Positions 38,911 through 48,740 of a stretch of 64,000 nucleotides of DNA are shown here, piece after piece; position 1 is the first letter of the stretch, and every line of letters begins with the position of its first letter. Source of the stretch: Skermanella sp. TT6. GTDB lineage: Bacteria > Pseudomonadota > Alphaproteobacteria > Azospirillales > Azospirillaceae. The notes beneath the pieces are model-generated. The model worked only from the letters and a program-made list of their open reading frames with translations, had not been told where the DNA came from and did no database searches. Location of the stretch: the NCBI RefSeq assembly GCF_016653635.2, contig NZ_CP067420.1:3011501-3075500 (forward strand), given 5' to 3'. The position numbers and the translations under genes are program-made.

Positions 38911-41187
38911 TCAGGACATCTGCCGTTCCAGCACCAGCGTGCCTAGCGGCGGTACCGTGAGGCAGACCGAATAGGGCCGGCCGTGGTGGGGAACTTCCTC
39001 CGCCTCGACGCCGCCGCCGTTGCCGACGTCGCTGCCGCCGTAGACACCCGCGTCCGTGTTCAGCCGTTCGCGGTAGAAGCCGGGCAGCGGTACGCCGACC
39101 CTGTAACCGTGCCGGGGAAGCGGCGTGAAGTTGCTGACCGACACGATCGGCCGCTCCCTGTCCTTGCCGTAGCGCAGGAAGGCCAGGACGCTGTTATCGC
39201 TGTCGTTCGCCTCGATCCATTCGAAGCCGGGGGCTTCGTTGTCCAACTCGTGAAGCGCCGCCGTGTCGCGGTAGAGATGGTTGAGATCGCGGATCAGCGA
39301 CTGGACGCCTCTGTGGAACGGATCGTCGAGCAGGAACCAGTCCAATCCCTGGTTATGGTTCCACTCCCGCTCCTGGCCGAACTCGCCGCCCATGAACAGC
39401 AGCTTCTTGCCCGGATGGGTCCACATGAAGCCGTAATAGGCCCTCAGGTTGGCGAACTTCTGCCACCGGTCCCCCGGCATCTTGTTCAGCAGGGAGCCCT
39501 TGCCGTGCACCACCTCGTCATGGCTCAGAGGCAGCACGAAGTTCTCGCTGAAAGCGTAAAGCAGGCCGAAGGTCAGGTCATGGTGATGGTAGCGGCGATG
39601 GATCGGGTCCTTCGACATGAACCGAAGCGTGTCGTGCATCCAGCCCATGTTCCATTTGAAGCCGAAGCCGAGCCCGCCCAGATAGACCGGCCGCGACACG
39701 CCCGGCCACGAGGTCGACTCCTCGGCCACGGTCATGGCGCCGGGATGGTTGGCGTAGACCAGCTCGTTCATCCGCTTCAGGAAGGCGACCGCTTCCAGGT
39801 TCTCGTTGCCGCCGTACTGGTTCGGCACCCACTGGTCGGCCTGCCGGCTGTAATCGAGATACAGCATCGACGCCACCGCATCGACACGGATGCCGTCGAA
39901 ATGGAACTGGTCCATCCAGTACAGCGCGCTGCCCAGCAGGAAGCTCGATACCTCGCGCCGGCCGAAATTGTAGATCAGCGTGTTCCAGTCCTGGTGGAAG
40001 CCCTGACGCGGATCGGCATGCTCGTACAGGTGCGTCCCGTCGAACATGCCGAGACCGTGGGGGTCCGTCGGGAAATGGCCCGGCACCCAGTCCAGCAGCA
40101 GGCCGATCCCTTCCCTGTGGCAGCGCTCGACGAAGCGCGAGAAGGCGACCGGATCGCCGTGCCGGCTGGTCGGCGCATACATGCCGATCGGCTGGTATCC
40201 CCAGGACCCGTCGAACGGGAATTCGGTTATCGGCAGCAGCTCGATGTGGGTGTAGCCCATCTCCTTGACGTAGGAGACGAGGTCGTCCGCCAGTTCGTCA
40301 TAGGTCAGGTAACGCATTCCGCCGTCGCCGTCCGGACGCTTCCACGAGCTGAGATGGCACTCGTAGATCGACACCGGCTTGCCCCGCCAGTCGGTCCGGG
40401 CCCTGTCGCGCAGCCAGTCCTGGTCAGCCCAGTCATGGTCGTTCAGCCCCTGCACGACCGAGGCGGTATGCGGCGGCATTTCGGCCCGGAAGGCGTAAGG
40501 ATCGGCCTTGAGCGGCATCAGGTTGCCGCCCGGTCCCTTGATCTCGTACTTGTAGCGGTCGCCCTTGGCGACATGGGGAACGAACAGCTCCCACACGCCG
40601 CATTCGTGGCGTTTGCGCATGGGAAGCCGGCGCCCGTCCCAATTGCAGAAGTCGCCGATGACGGAGACCCGCCGGGCATTGGGTGCCCAGACCGCGAACG
40701 CCGTTCCCGCGACGCCTTCCATCTCGTGCGGATGCGCGCCCAGCCGCTCGAAGCTGCGCAGATGGGTGCCTTCCGCCAGCAGGTGGACGTCGAGCTGGCC
40801 CAGGACGGGCGGGAAGCTGTAGGCGTCCTCGAACTCTCCGGTATGCGTCGCGAAGTCGATGCGGAACCGGTACCGGAAGCGGTTCTTGCGATCGTCAAGC
40901 GTGACGGCCCAGAAGCCGTCGGAATGGACCTTCTCCAGATCCGCCACCGGGTGCCCGCTGTCGGCGTCGATCAGCAGGATCCGCCGCGCTTCGGGGATGA
41001 AGGTGCGGACCGTGACGACTCCGTCCGGCCCGTCGGTGTGCATGCCCAGGATGCCGAACGGGTCGCCGTGGTCGGCCCGGACGACGGCCTCGATCTCCTG
41101 CCGCAGGGTTTCGGCGCTTTTCGCGCCCGACCCGCCGGAGAGTTCGGCGGCGGGCTGGCTGGTCGGGTTCTTGGTGTAGGCGGTCAT
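38911..41187 (-). CDS. glgB: 1,4-alpha-glucan branching enzyme
   Basis: GlgB cuts alpha-1,4 chains and re-attaches them as alpha-1,6 branches in glycogen. The 758 residues hold two N-terminal CBM48-type modules (about 30-130 and 150-250) and the GH13 barrel: region [18 protein letters not shown] with nucleophile Asp436, acid/base Glu489 in [15 protein letters not shown] and Asp557 in [12 protein letters not shown]. The C-terminal domain ends with a beta-sandwich. The ATG at 41187 shares one base with the treS TGA, a tight translational coupling. That gene order (treS-mak, glgB) is characteristic of GlgE-pathway alpha-glucan synthesis. Confidence 0.96.
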   Translation of the reverse strand: MTAYTKNPTSQPAAELSGGSGAKSAETLRQEIEAVVRADHGDPFGILGMHTDGPDGVVTVRTFIPEARRILLIDADSGHPVADLEKVHSDGFWAVTLDDRKNRFRYRFRIDFATHTGEFEDAYSFPPVLGQLDVHLLAEGTHLRSFERLGAHPHEMEGVAGTAFAVWAPNARRVSVIGDFCNWDGRRLPMRKRHECGVWELFVPHVAKGDRYKYEIKGPGGNLMPLKADPYAFRAEMPPHTASVVQGLNDHDWADQDWLRDRARTDWRGKPVSIYECHLSSWKRPDGDGGMRYLTYDELADDLVSYVKEMGYTHIELLPITEFPFDGSWGYQPIGMYAPTSRHGDPVAFSRFVERCHREGIGLLLDWVPGHFPTDPHGLGMFDGTHLYEHADPRQGFHQDWNTLIYNFGRREVSSFLLGSALYWMDQFHFDGIRVDAVASMLYLDYSRQADQWVPNQYGGNENLEAVAFLKRMNELVYANHPGAMTVAEESTSWPGVSRPVYLGGLGFGFKWNMGWMHDTLRFMSKDPIHRRYHHHDLTFGLLYAFSENFVLPLSHDEVVHGKGSLLNKMPGDRWQKFANLRAYYGFMWTHPGKKLLFMGGEFGQEREWNHNQGLDWFLLDDPFHRGVQSLIRDLNHLYRDTAALHELDNEAPGFEWIEANDSDNSVLAFLRYGKDRERPIVSVSNFTPLPRHGYRVGVPLPGFYRERLNTDAGVYGGSDVGNGGGVEAEEVPHHGRPYSVCLTVPPLGTLVLERQMS

Positions 41188-44100
41188 CAAACCTCCCCAG
41201 GCTGTGAGCTGGCGGCATGTGCATCGAGTATGCCGGCCACCCCTTTGATCGGGATGCCCAGCCATGTCGGCCGATTGGCGGCCTCGTAGGCGACTTCGTA
41301 AAGCGCCTTCTCCAACGTGAACAGGTCGAGCAGGCGTTTTGCAACGTCCTCGTCGGCGGGATAGCTGGGGCATCCCATAATCCCGTCGTGATAGGCGGTC
41401 AGGAACGCCCTGGACGCCTGCTGCTCCCATTCCAGCGCGGTGCCGAGCACCTTCGACCCGGCATCGGCCTGCATCTCCTGGACCCGCTTCACCGCGGCCC
41501 AGGCGGCATAGTTGAACGACCGGAGCATGCCGGCCACGTCGCGGAGCGGCGCGTGCTTGGCCCGGCGCTGGTCGAGCGTCTTGGCCGGCTCGCCCTCGAA
41601 GTCGATCACGTACCAGTCATTCTGCGCCTTCAACACCTGACCCAGGTGATAGTCTCCATGGTAACGCGTCTTGAAGCTGGTGACACCGCCCGCGACGAGC
41701 GAACCGATCAGGTCGAGGCACTCCTGACGGCGTTCCAGCAGCGACTCGGCTTCCGCAAGTTCGTCGCCGGTCAGCCGCGACCGGGCCTGCTCCAGGCTGC
41801 CGAAGGCGCGTTCGGCCTGCGCCCTGGCCTCCTCGATCCAGCGGGTGACATCGCCGTCGGTGACCGGCTCGGGCTCGAAGGCGGGATCGCCGCTCTCGAC
41901 CGCCAGCGCCCGATGGAGTTCCGCCGTCCGTTGCCCCAGCGTACCGGCCAGGGCCATGTAGAATTCCAGGTTCTCGGCGGCGGACTGGTCCGACTCCTCG
42001 GTGGCGGGGGCGCCCAGCCGGATTTCGTCCAGGTACCGCACCAGCTGGTCGACGGTGTAGCTCCAGCCGTCGCCCTGGTTTCGCACGAAGCCCTGCACGA
42101 TCATCAGGGCGGTCGACGTACCGTCCTCCTCCACATGGAAGGCCGACCCAAGCAGCGGCGGCGTGTTGCGGTAATCGGCGACCTCGGTCAGGAAGCGGCC
42201 GATCTCCAGCTCGGGATGCACGCCGCGGACCAGCTTGCGGTAGGACTTGACCACCATCAGGTCGGCGACCAGGACGGAAGTGTTGCTCTGCTCGACGCCG
42301 AGCCGGCGGATTTCCAACTCCTCGGGAAGCTCCAGGTCCGCCATGCGCTGTGTCGGCTGGAACTGGATCGTTCCGGAGTTCGCCTTGACCTGGTCGTTGC
42401 GCTTGATCGCGTCGACCGCGGCCAGCAGGAAACGGTCGGACTGCATGGCGTCGTACAGGCCGCCCAGCCGCGGACCGCGCCGGGCACGCGCCAGCGTGTA
42501 GGGCAGCAGGGGCGAAGCGGGCGTCGCCGCGCTCTCCTCCCAGGTGACGGCGAGCGGCAGGAAATACGGATGCGGTTCTTCCACCCCGGACAGCACGACG
42601 TCGATGACGCCGAGCATGAAGTTCTCGCCCCGTCCCGAAAGCTCCGCGATCGTGCGGACGCGGGTCTCGTTGATCACCTCGTCCTTGGCGCCGAACCAAC
42701 GCTGCTTGGGCAGGTAGGTCGGCAGCACGTCGCGGGCCAGCTCCGTCGCGGCGCGGCCCGCCGGGTTACGCCAGCCGTCGGTGATCACCAGCGTGACGAA
42801 TTCCGGCATGACCTCGGGAAGCTGCTCGTGCCAGGCCGGCTGCTCGGCGGTGTCGGTCAGGCCGAACCAGTAGAAGCCGTAGGCGGGAAGCGTCAGCAGG
42901 TACGGAAGGTCGCCGATCGGCGGGAAGGTGCTTCGGCCGATCAGCTCGACCGGAACGCAATTCTTGTGGCGCGCCAGATCAAGCTCGACCGCCTGGGCCG
43001 AACGCGACAGGTTGGCGACGCACAGGATCACCTCCCCCTCGTGCTCGCGCAGGTAGGCCAGGACCTTGCGGTTGCCGGGATAGAGGAAGCGCAGCGTGCC
43101 GCGGCCGAACGCCTTCTGCTGCTGGCGCACCGCGATCAGCCGCTTCATCCAGTTCAGCAGGGAGGACGGGCTCCGCTCCTGCGCCTCGACGTTGACGGCG
43201 TCGAAGCCGTAGATCGGGTCGGCGACGGCCGGCAGGTAGAGACGCGCCGGGTCCGACCGGGAGAAGCCGCCGTTGCGGTCCGGCGACCACTGCATCGGCG
43301 TGCGGACGCCGTCGCGGTCGCCCAGATAGACGTTGTCGCCCATCCCGATCTCGTCGCCGTAATAGACCACCGGCGTGCCGGGCATGGAGAACAGCAGGCT
43401 GTTCAGCAGCTCGATCTTCCGTCGGTCGTTGTCCATCAGCGGAGCCAGGCGGCGGCGGATGCCCAGGTTGATCCGCATCCGCCGATCCTTGGCGTAGAAG
43501 TTCCAGAGATAGTCCCGCTCCTTGTCGGTGACCATCTCCAGCGTCAACTCGTCATGGTTGCGCAGGAAGACGGCCCACTGGCAGGTCTCCGGGATCTCCG
43601 GCGTCTGGCGCATGATGTCGGTGACGGGATGCCGATCTTCCTGGGCGATCGCCATGTACATGCGCGGCATCAACGGGAAGTGGAACGCCATGTGGCATTC
43701 GTCGCCGCCCTTGGACAGGTCGCCGAAATAGGGCAGCACGTCTTCCGGCCACTGGTTGGCTTCGGCCAACAGCATGCGGTCCTGGTAGCCTTCGTCCACG
43801 GCGGAACGGATCTGCTTCAGGACGTCGTGGGTTTCCGAGAGGTTCTCGTTGTTCGTGCCCTCGCGCTCGATCAGGTAGGGCACGGCGTCGAGCCGGAGCC
43901 CGTCCACGCCCAAGTCGAGCCAGAAGCGCAGCACGCTCAGCACCTCGCGCATCACGGCCGGATTGTCGAAGTTCAGGTCCGGCTGGTGCGAGTAGAAGCG
44001 GTGCCAGAAATAGGCCTTGGCGACCGGGTCCCAGGTCCAGTTGGACTTCTCGGTATCCAGGAAGATGATCCGGGTACCCTGATACTTCTGGTCGGAATCG

Positions 44101-44501
44101 CTCCAGACATAGAAGTTTCGGTGGTTGGAGCCCGGCTTGGCGGTGCGGGCGCGCTGGAACCAGGGATGCTGGTCGGACGTGTGGTTGATGACCAGCTCGG
44201 TGATCACGCGCATGCCGCGGTTGTGGCACTCGCGCACGAACTGCCGGAAATCCCGCATGAATCCGTAGGACGGATTGACGTTGCGGTAGTCGGCGATGTC
44301 GTATCCGTCGTCGCGCAGCGGCGAGGGATAGAAGGGCAACAACCACAGTGCCGTGACACCGAGTTCCTGAAGATAGTCCAGTTTCTGGGACAACCCCGCG
44401 AAGTCGCCGATGCCGTCGTTATCGGCGTCGAAGAAGGCCTTCACGTGGAGTTGGTAGATGACGGCATCCTTGTACCAGAGGCGGTCGTTCCGATCGATCA
44501 T
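41187..44501 (-). CDS. treS: Trehalose synthase / maltokinase fusion
   Basis: A 1104-residue bifunctional protein. Residues 1-550 are a GH13 trehalose synthase interconverting trehalose and maltose: [14 protein letters not shown] with Asp205, [12 protein letters not shown] with Glu247 and [13 protein letters not shown] with Asp317. Residues from about 580 are a maltokinase (Mak/Pep2) with the N-terminal [13 protein letters not shown] block, then [15 protein letters not shown] (catalytic Asp) and [10 protein letters not shown] (metal-binding Asp), as in aminoglycoside-kinase folds. The product maltose-1-phosphate is the GlgE donor. glgB follows with overlapping stop/start. glgE itself is not found in the window. 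Confidence 0.95.
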   Translation of the reverse strand: MIDRNDRLWYKDAVIYQLHVKAFFDADNDGIGDFAGLSQKLDYLQELGVTALWLLPFYPSPLRDDGYDIADYRNVNPSYGFMRDFRQFVRECHNRGMRVITELVINHTSDQHPWFQRARTAKPGSNHRNFYVWSDSDQKYQGTRIIFLDTEKSNWTWDPVAKAYFWHRFYSHQPDLNFDNPAVMREVLSVLRFWLDLGVDGLRLDAVPYLIEREGTNNENLSETHDVLKQIRSAVDEGYQDRMLLAEANQWPEDVLPYFGDLSKGGDECHMAFHFPLMPRMYMAIAQEDRHPVTDIMRQTPEIPETCQWAVFLRNHDELTLEMVTDKERDYLWNFYAKDRRMRINLGIRRRLAPLMDNDRRKIELLNSLLFSMPGTPVVYYGDEIGMGDNVYLGDRDGVRTPMQWSPDRNGGFSRSDPARLYLPAVADPIYGFDAVNVEAQERSPSSLLNWMKRLIAVRQQQKAFGRGTLRFLYPGNRKVLAYLREHEGEVILCVANLSRSAQAVELDLARHKNCVPVELIGRSTFPPIGDLPYLLTLPAYGFYWFGLTDTAEQPAWHEQLPEVMPEFVTLVITDGWRNPAGRAATELARDVLPTYLPKQRWFGAKDEVINETRVRTIAELSGRGENFMLGVIDVVLSGVEEPHPYFLPLAVTWEESAATPASPLLPYTLARARRGPRLGGLYDAMQSDRFLLAAVDAIKRNDQVKANSGTIQFQPTQRMADLELPEELEIRRLGVEQSNTSVLVADLMVVKSYRKLVRGVHPELEIGRFLTEVADYRNTPPLLGSAFHVEEDGTSTALMIVQGFVRNQGDGWSYTVDQLVRYLDEIRLGAPATEESDQSAAENLEFYMALAGTLGQRTAELHRALAVESGDPAFEPEPVTDGDVTRWIEEARAQAERAFGSLEQARSRLTGDELAEAESLLERRQECLDLIGSLVAGGVTSFKTRYHGDYHLGQVLKAQNDWYVIDFEGEPAKTLDQRRAKHAPLRDVAGMLRSFNYAAWAAVKRVQEMQADAGSKVLGTALEWEQQASRAFLTAYHDGIMGCPSYPADEDVAKRLLDLFTLEKALYEVAYEAANRPTWLGIPIKGVAGILDAHAASSQPGEV

Positions 44502-44838
44502 GGTATCTCGGGCTGTTGCAAGGACGTGGGCGCCCGTTGGCTATGGGCTTGGCGGATCTTGGCCGCTCACGGCGCCTCGGCGCGGGCCGCCGGTGCTGGA
44601 TGAGCGTGCGACTGATCAGGGTAACACGCGAGAACGCTGGAAAGCACAGGCGCCCTCCAGTTTTTGCGGTTCCGCGGCTGACCGGCCCTTGCTGCCGGCC
44701 CTCTTCGATCAAAACTCTCTGGGCTTTCGCCTGGACCGGAGCCGCGTCCGACCAGGTCGCGTCACCGTAAGGCCCGCCTTCGCCGAATGGAGGAAACCAG
44801 GGAATGCTCAGGATGCCTGTTCCGAAATCCAGACTAGC
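44502..44838. other. Non-coding interval between treS and the IS element
   Basis: A 337-bp stretch upstream of treS with no gene I can support: the only long frames are Arg/Pro-rich antisense shadows. It should contain the treS-glgB promoter. It ends at the CTAG target duplication (44835-44838) of the insertion sequence. Confidence 0.5.
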
Positions 44839-44858
44839 AGGACGCGGAAAAACGGGCC
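44839..44858 (+). repeat. Left terminal inverted repeat of the IS
   Basis: CAGGACGCGGAAAAACGGGC, matching the right end with two substitutions and one extra C. Confidence 0.85.
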
Positions 44859-44985
44859 TTCGCAGCGCTCTTGCCTCCGCTGAGGCTTGAAGAGGGCGCT
44901 TAGGACGCCCGTTTTGGACGAGATGGAGCGGTTTGCCTCGATCCGGGGCTCCCGGCGCCGCCGTTCAGGCGAACTCCGGGCGTGG

Positions 44986-46092
44986 TTATGCCGCAGCCAG
45001 CAGCTTGGGCAGGCGGATCAGGTTGTAGGCCGCGGCGGTCAGCGTGAACATCCAACCGACACGGGCCGTGCCGCGATGACGCGTTTTGCGCAAGCCGGCT
45101 CCCTTGATCCAGCCGAACACCTCTTCGATCCGCTTGCGGATACGCAGGCTGACGGCGTAGCCGGGGTGGCGGGTGGTCCGGCCGTCGATCGCCGAGCGTC
45201 GGTTGTTCGTGTTCTGGGCGACGTGCGGGGCCGCGCCCAACTCGCGCATGTTCGCCACGAAATCCCTGGTGTCGTAGGCCTTGTCGGCCCCGACCGTGAT
45301 GCGGTGGCGGCCCGGAATGGCCTCGACCATGGCCACCGCCGCCTCGCGCTCGGCCAAGCCGGTGGCCGCCGTCAGCCGGACATCCACCACCAGGGCGTGG
45401 CGGTTCTCCATCAGCGCATGGCCCATGAAGGCCAGCTTCGCCGGCTGCCCGTTGCCCTTGCGGTACAGCCGCGCCTCGGGATCGGTAGTCGAGGCGTGGG
45501 TCTCGTTGGAGCGCTTCTCGCCATGGAAGTCGCGTTCGCCGTTGCGTCCCGGCCCCGGCGGCTCGCCGCTGCCGTCCTTGGGCCGGAAGCTCTTCACCGA
45601 GGCCCACGCTTCAATCAGCGTGCCGTCCACCGAGAAATGCTCGTCCGACAGCAGCGTTTTGACCCGCGGCTGATCCAGCACGGTGGCCAGGAACTTGGCC
45701 GCCACATCGCCGGCCAGCAGCCGTTCACGGTTCTTGGTGAACACCGTCACGTCCCACACCGGCGCGTCCATCGACAGGCCGACGAACCAGCGGAACAGCA
45801 GGTTGTAATCGAGCTGTTCCATCAGCTGACGCTCCGAGCGCACCGAGTAGAAGGCCTGCAGCAGCAGCGCCCGCAGCAGCTTCTCCGGCGGGATCGATGG
45901 TCGCCCAATCCTGGAGTACAGCCCCTCGAAGGCCGGCGACATCACCTCCAGCGCCTCGTCCACGATGGCCCGGATCGGCCGCAACGGATGGCTCGCCGGA
46001 ACCCGCGCTTCACAGCTCAGGTAGCTGAACAGACCCTCGCTGCGTTCGTCCAATCCCCGCATCGTCCCCTCGCCGGCCGCAGTCTCCACCAC
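44986..46092 (-). CDS. IS5-family transposase
   Basis: A 368-residue DDE transposase. An N-terminal IS5/IS1182-like DUF772 domain (ASHPLRPIRAIVDEALEVMSP, then PPEKLLRALLLQAFYSVRSERQLMEQLDYNLLFRWFVGL) is followed by the catalytic core: first Asp in HFSVDGTLIEAWAS, second Asp in ITVGADKAYDTRDF, and Glu in KRIEEVFGWIKGAGL, the Y-(2)-R-(3)-E-(6)-K-like region. The frame is uninterrupted, so the protein is probably functional. It lies wholly inside the inverted repeats. Confidence 0.95.
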   Translation of the reverse strand: MVETAAGEGTMRGLDERSEGLFSYLSCEARVPASHPLRPIRAIVDEALEVMSPAFEGLYSRIGRPSIPPEKLLRALLLQAFYSVRSERQLMEQLDYNLLFRWFVGLSMDAPVWDVTVFTKNRERLLAGDVAAKFLATVLDQPRVKTLLSDEHFSVDGTLIEAWASVKSFRPKDGSGEPPGPGRNGERDFHGEKRSNETHASTTDPEARLYRKGNGQPAKLAFMGHALMENRHALVVDVRLTAATGLAEREAAVAMVEAIPGRHRITVGADKAYDTRDFVANMRELGAAPHVAQNTNNRRSAIDGRTTRHPGYAVSLRIRKRIEEVFGWIKGAGLRKTRHRGTARVGWMFTLTAAAYNLIRLPKLLAAA

Positions 46093-46124
46093 CGTAGAGA
46101 ATCACGACCGGCAGGCCGTGCACA

Positions 46125-46143
46125 GCCCTTTTTCCGCAGCCTG
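46125..46143 (-). repeat. Right terminal inverted repeat of the IS
   Basis: Reverse complement reads CAGGCTGCGGAAAAAGGGC; CTAG duplication follows at 46144-46147. Confidence 0.85.
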
Positions 46144-46284
46144 CTAGAGCCGTGCCCGGTCAGATCGATCCGCCCCGGGACAGCCGAACCGATGCGTCGG
46201 GCCCATGGCCTAACAATGCGCATCGCGGCGAGTGGAACGGCAGGCTGCGTGAACCGAAGCGGTTCAACCTGATCGGGGACCGCT

Positions 46285-46701
46285 CTAGCGCCTTATCGGC
46301 GTGACGGTGGCCGACGCCCCGTCCTCGGTGCGCGGATGTCCGGAGGAAAGGGTGCGGTCCGGAACCAGGAAGTCGATCCGGCGGAAACCGGCGATGCGGC
46401 TCAGGAGGATCTGGGGGATCTGTGCGCGATAGGCGTTGTAAGCCCGGATATCGGCATTGCAGCTCTCCCGGCGAGCCAGAAGATCCTGCTCCACGCCCGC
46501 GAGCTGGATCATGAGCTGGTGATGCTCCGGCGTACGCCCGATGCCGTCGGCCAGCTTCTCCAGCAGAGTGTTGCGTCGGAGCGCCCCGACCTCCACGTTC
46601 GCGGTCCTTTCCTGCACGACGTGCAGCAGGTGCTGAAGGCGATTGTAGATCGCCGCGATGTAAAGCACACAAAGCGCCCCTACGATCAACGCCATATCCA
46701 T
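46285..46701 (-). CDS. LemA-like membrane-anchored protein
   Basis: A 138-residue protein with one N-terminal transmembrane helix (MALIVGALCVLYIAAIYNRL) and a helical domain resembling LemA: YNRLQHLLHVVQERTANVEVGALRRNTLLEKL, then YNAYRAQIPQILLSRIAGFRRIDFL, ending where LemA proteins have their G-x-x-x-x-x-FF block. LemA proteins are membrane-associated and poorly understood. The ATG at 46701 has AGGGGGAT just upstream. It lies between the IS and a divergent small gene. Confidence 0.7.
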   Translation of the reverse strand: MDMALIVGALCVLYIAAIYNRLQHLLHVVQERTANVEVGALRRNTLLEKLADGIGRTPEHHQLMIQLAGVEQDLLARRESCNADIRAYNAYRAQIPQILLSRIAGFRRIDFLVPDRTLSSGHPRTEDGASATVTPIRR

Positions 46702-46917
46702 ATCGGTATCCCCCTGCCCCGGGATCATACCATCGCGTGTAGCAAAAAGGCATAAATTGTAGCGAAATTTTCAGGTCCGCCATTCCAAGGGCAACTTGTC
46801 GCGCGGTGCGGTACCCGAAGGGCTGCTAGTCTTCGATAAGGTCCAGGCAGGGCCGAGATCCCCATGACCAAAGCTCTGGTCCAATTTCGACATGCAAAGC
46901 TTCAGGAGCGCTGAATA

Positions 46918-47130
46918 ATGGCATCATACATGATCAAGGTCGCGGGCGAAGGACTGGTGTCCAAGGCCCATCGCAGTGCCGATGTCGGCCCGACCAGCGG
47001 TTCTTCCGTTATTTATGAAATCCTGAACGTGCCCGCCGACGTCACGATCGACGACGTCATCTCGGCTTTCAAGAGCTACAAGCCGCAGGAGAAGGTGTAC
47101 GAGATCGACTACGCCGCCCTGAAAGCCTGA
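46918..47130 (+). CDS. Small hypothetical protein (70 aa)
   Basis: A well-formed short gene with AGGAG close upstream of its ATG. The protein is compact and probably alpha/beta (YMIKVAGEGLVSK, then SSVIYEILNVPADVTIDDVISAFKSYKPQEK). No family is recognised. It is followed 17 bp later by a 16-bp perfect stem-loop, as expected for a single-gene transcript. Confidence 0.65.
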   Translation: MASYMIKVAGEGLVSKAHRSADVGPTSGSSVIYEILNVPADVTIDDVISAFKSYKPQEKVYEIDYAALKA

Positions 47131-47147
47131 AGCCGGCTGCCGCCAAG

Positions 47148-47197
47148 GCTACGCCCGGCAGCCGTTCCGCTCACGCGGGAAGGCTGCCGGGCGTAGC
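47148..47197. terminator. Strong stem-loop between convergent genes
   Basis: Perfect 16-bp arms GCTACGCCCGGCAGCC (47148-47163) and GGCTGCCGGGCGTAGC (47182-47197) with an 18-nt loop lie between the stops of the 70-residue gene (47130) and the ferritin-like gene (47206). It is probably a bidirectional terminator; neither side has a U-tract. Confidence 0.65.
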
Positions 47198-47205
47198 GGA
47201 ACCGA

Positions 47206-47664
47206 TCAGGCGGCCTTGAACCGCGTCACCCACTTCTTCAGCTCGGCGACATGCTCCGCCTCCTCCTCCGCGAACTCCTCCGCCATCATGCGGATTTCGG
47301 GGTCCTTCGTGGTGGTGGCGACGTTCTGGTAGAAAGCGTATCCGCGCTCCTCGCTGTCCAATGCCAGCGCCAGAGCATATTCGGCGTTCATCAGGTAGTG
47401 CGAGCCTTCCATGGAGGTCGCCTCCGGACTCTCGTCGCCCGGCCAGACGAAATCCTCCGGCTTCATGTCCGGCAGTTTGTGGAATCCGGCGCGTTTGCGG
47501 GCTTCGGCCAGGTGAAGCCGCGAGAAATGCGCCATCTTGCCGAAAAACTCGGCCACCTCCCTGTTGCCGTAGGTCTTCATCGATTCGGCCAGATCGGAGA
47601 ACCGCGCCGCGGCATCCTCCTCCAGCTTGATCGCATAGGCGAGAAATTCTGCTACATCGTTCAT
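47206..47664 (-). CDS. Ferritin-like (rubrerythrin/Ferritin-like_AB) protein
   Basis: A 152-residue four-helix-bundle protein with spaced carboxylate and histidine ligands typical of ferritin-like di-iron proteins: AIKLEEDAAARFSDLAE, then HFSRLHLAEARKR, ALDSEERGYAFYQNVA and FAEEEAEHVAELKKW (E-x-x-H). It lacks the C-terminal rubredoxin of true rubrerythrin. A role in peroxide or iron handling is likely by family, not proven. The ATG at 47664 was preferred to a TTG two codons earlier. It is divergent from the universal stress protein gene. Confidence 0.85.
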   Translation of the reverse strand: MNDVAEFLAYAIKLEEDAAARFSDLAESMKTYGNREVAEFFGKMAHFSRLHLAEARKRAGFHKLPDMKPEDFVWPGDESPEATSMEGSHYLMNAEYALALALDSEERGYAFYQNVATTTKDPEIRMMAEEFAEEEAEHVAELKKWVTRFKAA

Positions 47665-47873
47665 GATCAAACCAGTGTGGAGAGTGGGAAAAACGGATCA
47701 CGCCCACAGTAGGACCGGGGCTGCCCGCTGTCTCGCCTTGAACCCATCCGGACGGCACCGCGTGACGATTTGACCTAGCCTGCAAGATGGTTGCACGGCG
47801 CCTTGGCTCGGCGGATGATTGTCACCGGTGAAACCGGTCGGTGATCACGAAGGCATCTAGGGGGTTCAGGCAC

Positions 47874-48713
47874 ATGAAGAGCATTCTCATTCCGGTCGAG
47901 GAAAGCGAACTGCTGGAGTCGGTGCTGGAGACGGCCCTGCTGGTGGCACGTCGCTTCGGCAGCCACATGGAAGGTCTGCATGTCCGTCCCGATTTCGCCG
48001 GGATCATCGCGGCCACCGGCATGGGCGCGCCCTACGTCGTCGAGGATTTCAGGAAGGAGGACTGGGAAAGCATCCAGCGCTCCCGGTTGGAATTCGAGCA
48101 GTTCCTGAACCGCAACGACATACCGCTGGACGGTGGCGCCGGCACCGGCCAACCCTGGGCGACCTTCCGGGTCGAAGCTCCGCCGGGCGACGACTTCATC
48201 GGTCAGCATGCGCGGCTGTTCGACGTGACGGTGCTGGGCCAGCCGTCCCGGGGGGCCACCCCGCCCCGCATGAGCACCCTGGAGGCGGCGCTGTTCGACG
48301 GCGGCCGGGCGGTCCTGGTGGCGCCGCCGACGGCCCCGCGCCGCCTCGGCCACAACGTGATGATCGCCTGGAACGCGAGCACGGAGACGGCGCGCACGGT
48401 CGGGCTGGCCCGCAGCTTCCTGGAGCAGGCGGAGCGCGTGTTCGTGCTGTCGGTGGAGGGCGGACTGGTCGCCGGTCCCAGCGCCGACGAAGCGGCGCGG
48501 TACCTGACGCGCGCCGGCATTCCCGCCCAGGCGATGCACGTTCCGCAGAACCGCGGCGTGGGCGAGACGATCCTGGAGCATGCCAAGGCGCTGGAGATCG
48601 ATCTCCTCATCAAGGGCGCCTACACCCAGAGCCGCCTGCGCCAGATGATCTTCGGCGGCGCCACCAGCCATATCCTGGCCATGGCCAACATGCCGGTCCT
48701 GCTCGCCCACTGA
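47874..48713 (+). CDS. Universal stress protein, tandem UspA domains
   Basis: A 279-residue Usp with two UspA-like halves. Residues 1-150 begin MKSILIPVEESELLESVLETALLVARRFGSHMEGLHV. Residues about 155-279 contain VMIAWNASTETARTVGLARSFL and end with GGATSHILAMANMPVLLAH, the usual Usp C-terminal nucleotide-binding region (here G-G-A-T-S rather than G-x2-G-x9-G-S/T in strict form). Usp proteins are induced by starvation, hypoxia and other stresses. It is divergent from the ferritin-like gene, with short ACCGGT repeats in the gap near 47823. Confidence 0.9.
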   Translation: MKSILIPVEESELLESVLETALLVARRFGSHMEGLHVRPDFAGIIAATGMGAPYVVEDFRKEDWESIQRSRLEFEQFLNRNDIPLDGGAGTGQPWATFRVEAPPGDDFIGQHARLFDVTVLGQPSRGATPPRMSTLEAALFDGGRAVLVAPPTAPRRLGHNVMIAWNASTETARTVGLARSFLEQAERVFVLSVEGGLVAGPSADEAARYLTRAGIPAQAMHVPQNRGVGETILEHAKALEIDLLIKGAYTQSRLRQMIFGGATSHILAMANMPVLLAH

Positions 48714-48740
48714 CGGCGGGGGACTCCCGGAGGGGCGCGC

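Larger units (their letters stand above)
44839..46143 (-). mobile_element. Complete IS5-type insertion sequence (1305 bp)
   Basis: The element starts with CAGGACGCGGAAAAACGGGC at 44839 and ends with the inverted match CAGGCTGCGGAAAAAGGGC (reverse strand, 46143 to 46125). It is flanked on both sides by CTAG (44835-44838 and 46144-46147), a 4-bp YTAR-type target duplication as made by IS5-group elements. The single transposase gene fills the interior. Intact ends, intact duplication and an unbroken gene suggest a fairly recent insertion. No internal promoter for neighbours was identified. Confidence 0.88.

Noticed and set aside
47765-47790. FNR/FixK box upstream of the universal stress gene (TTGACCTAGCCTGCAA)
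   Set aside because: Half-sites are spaced 16 rather than 14 bases and the second half is CTGCAA, not TCAA, so the match fails.
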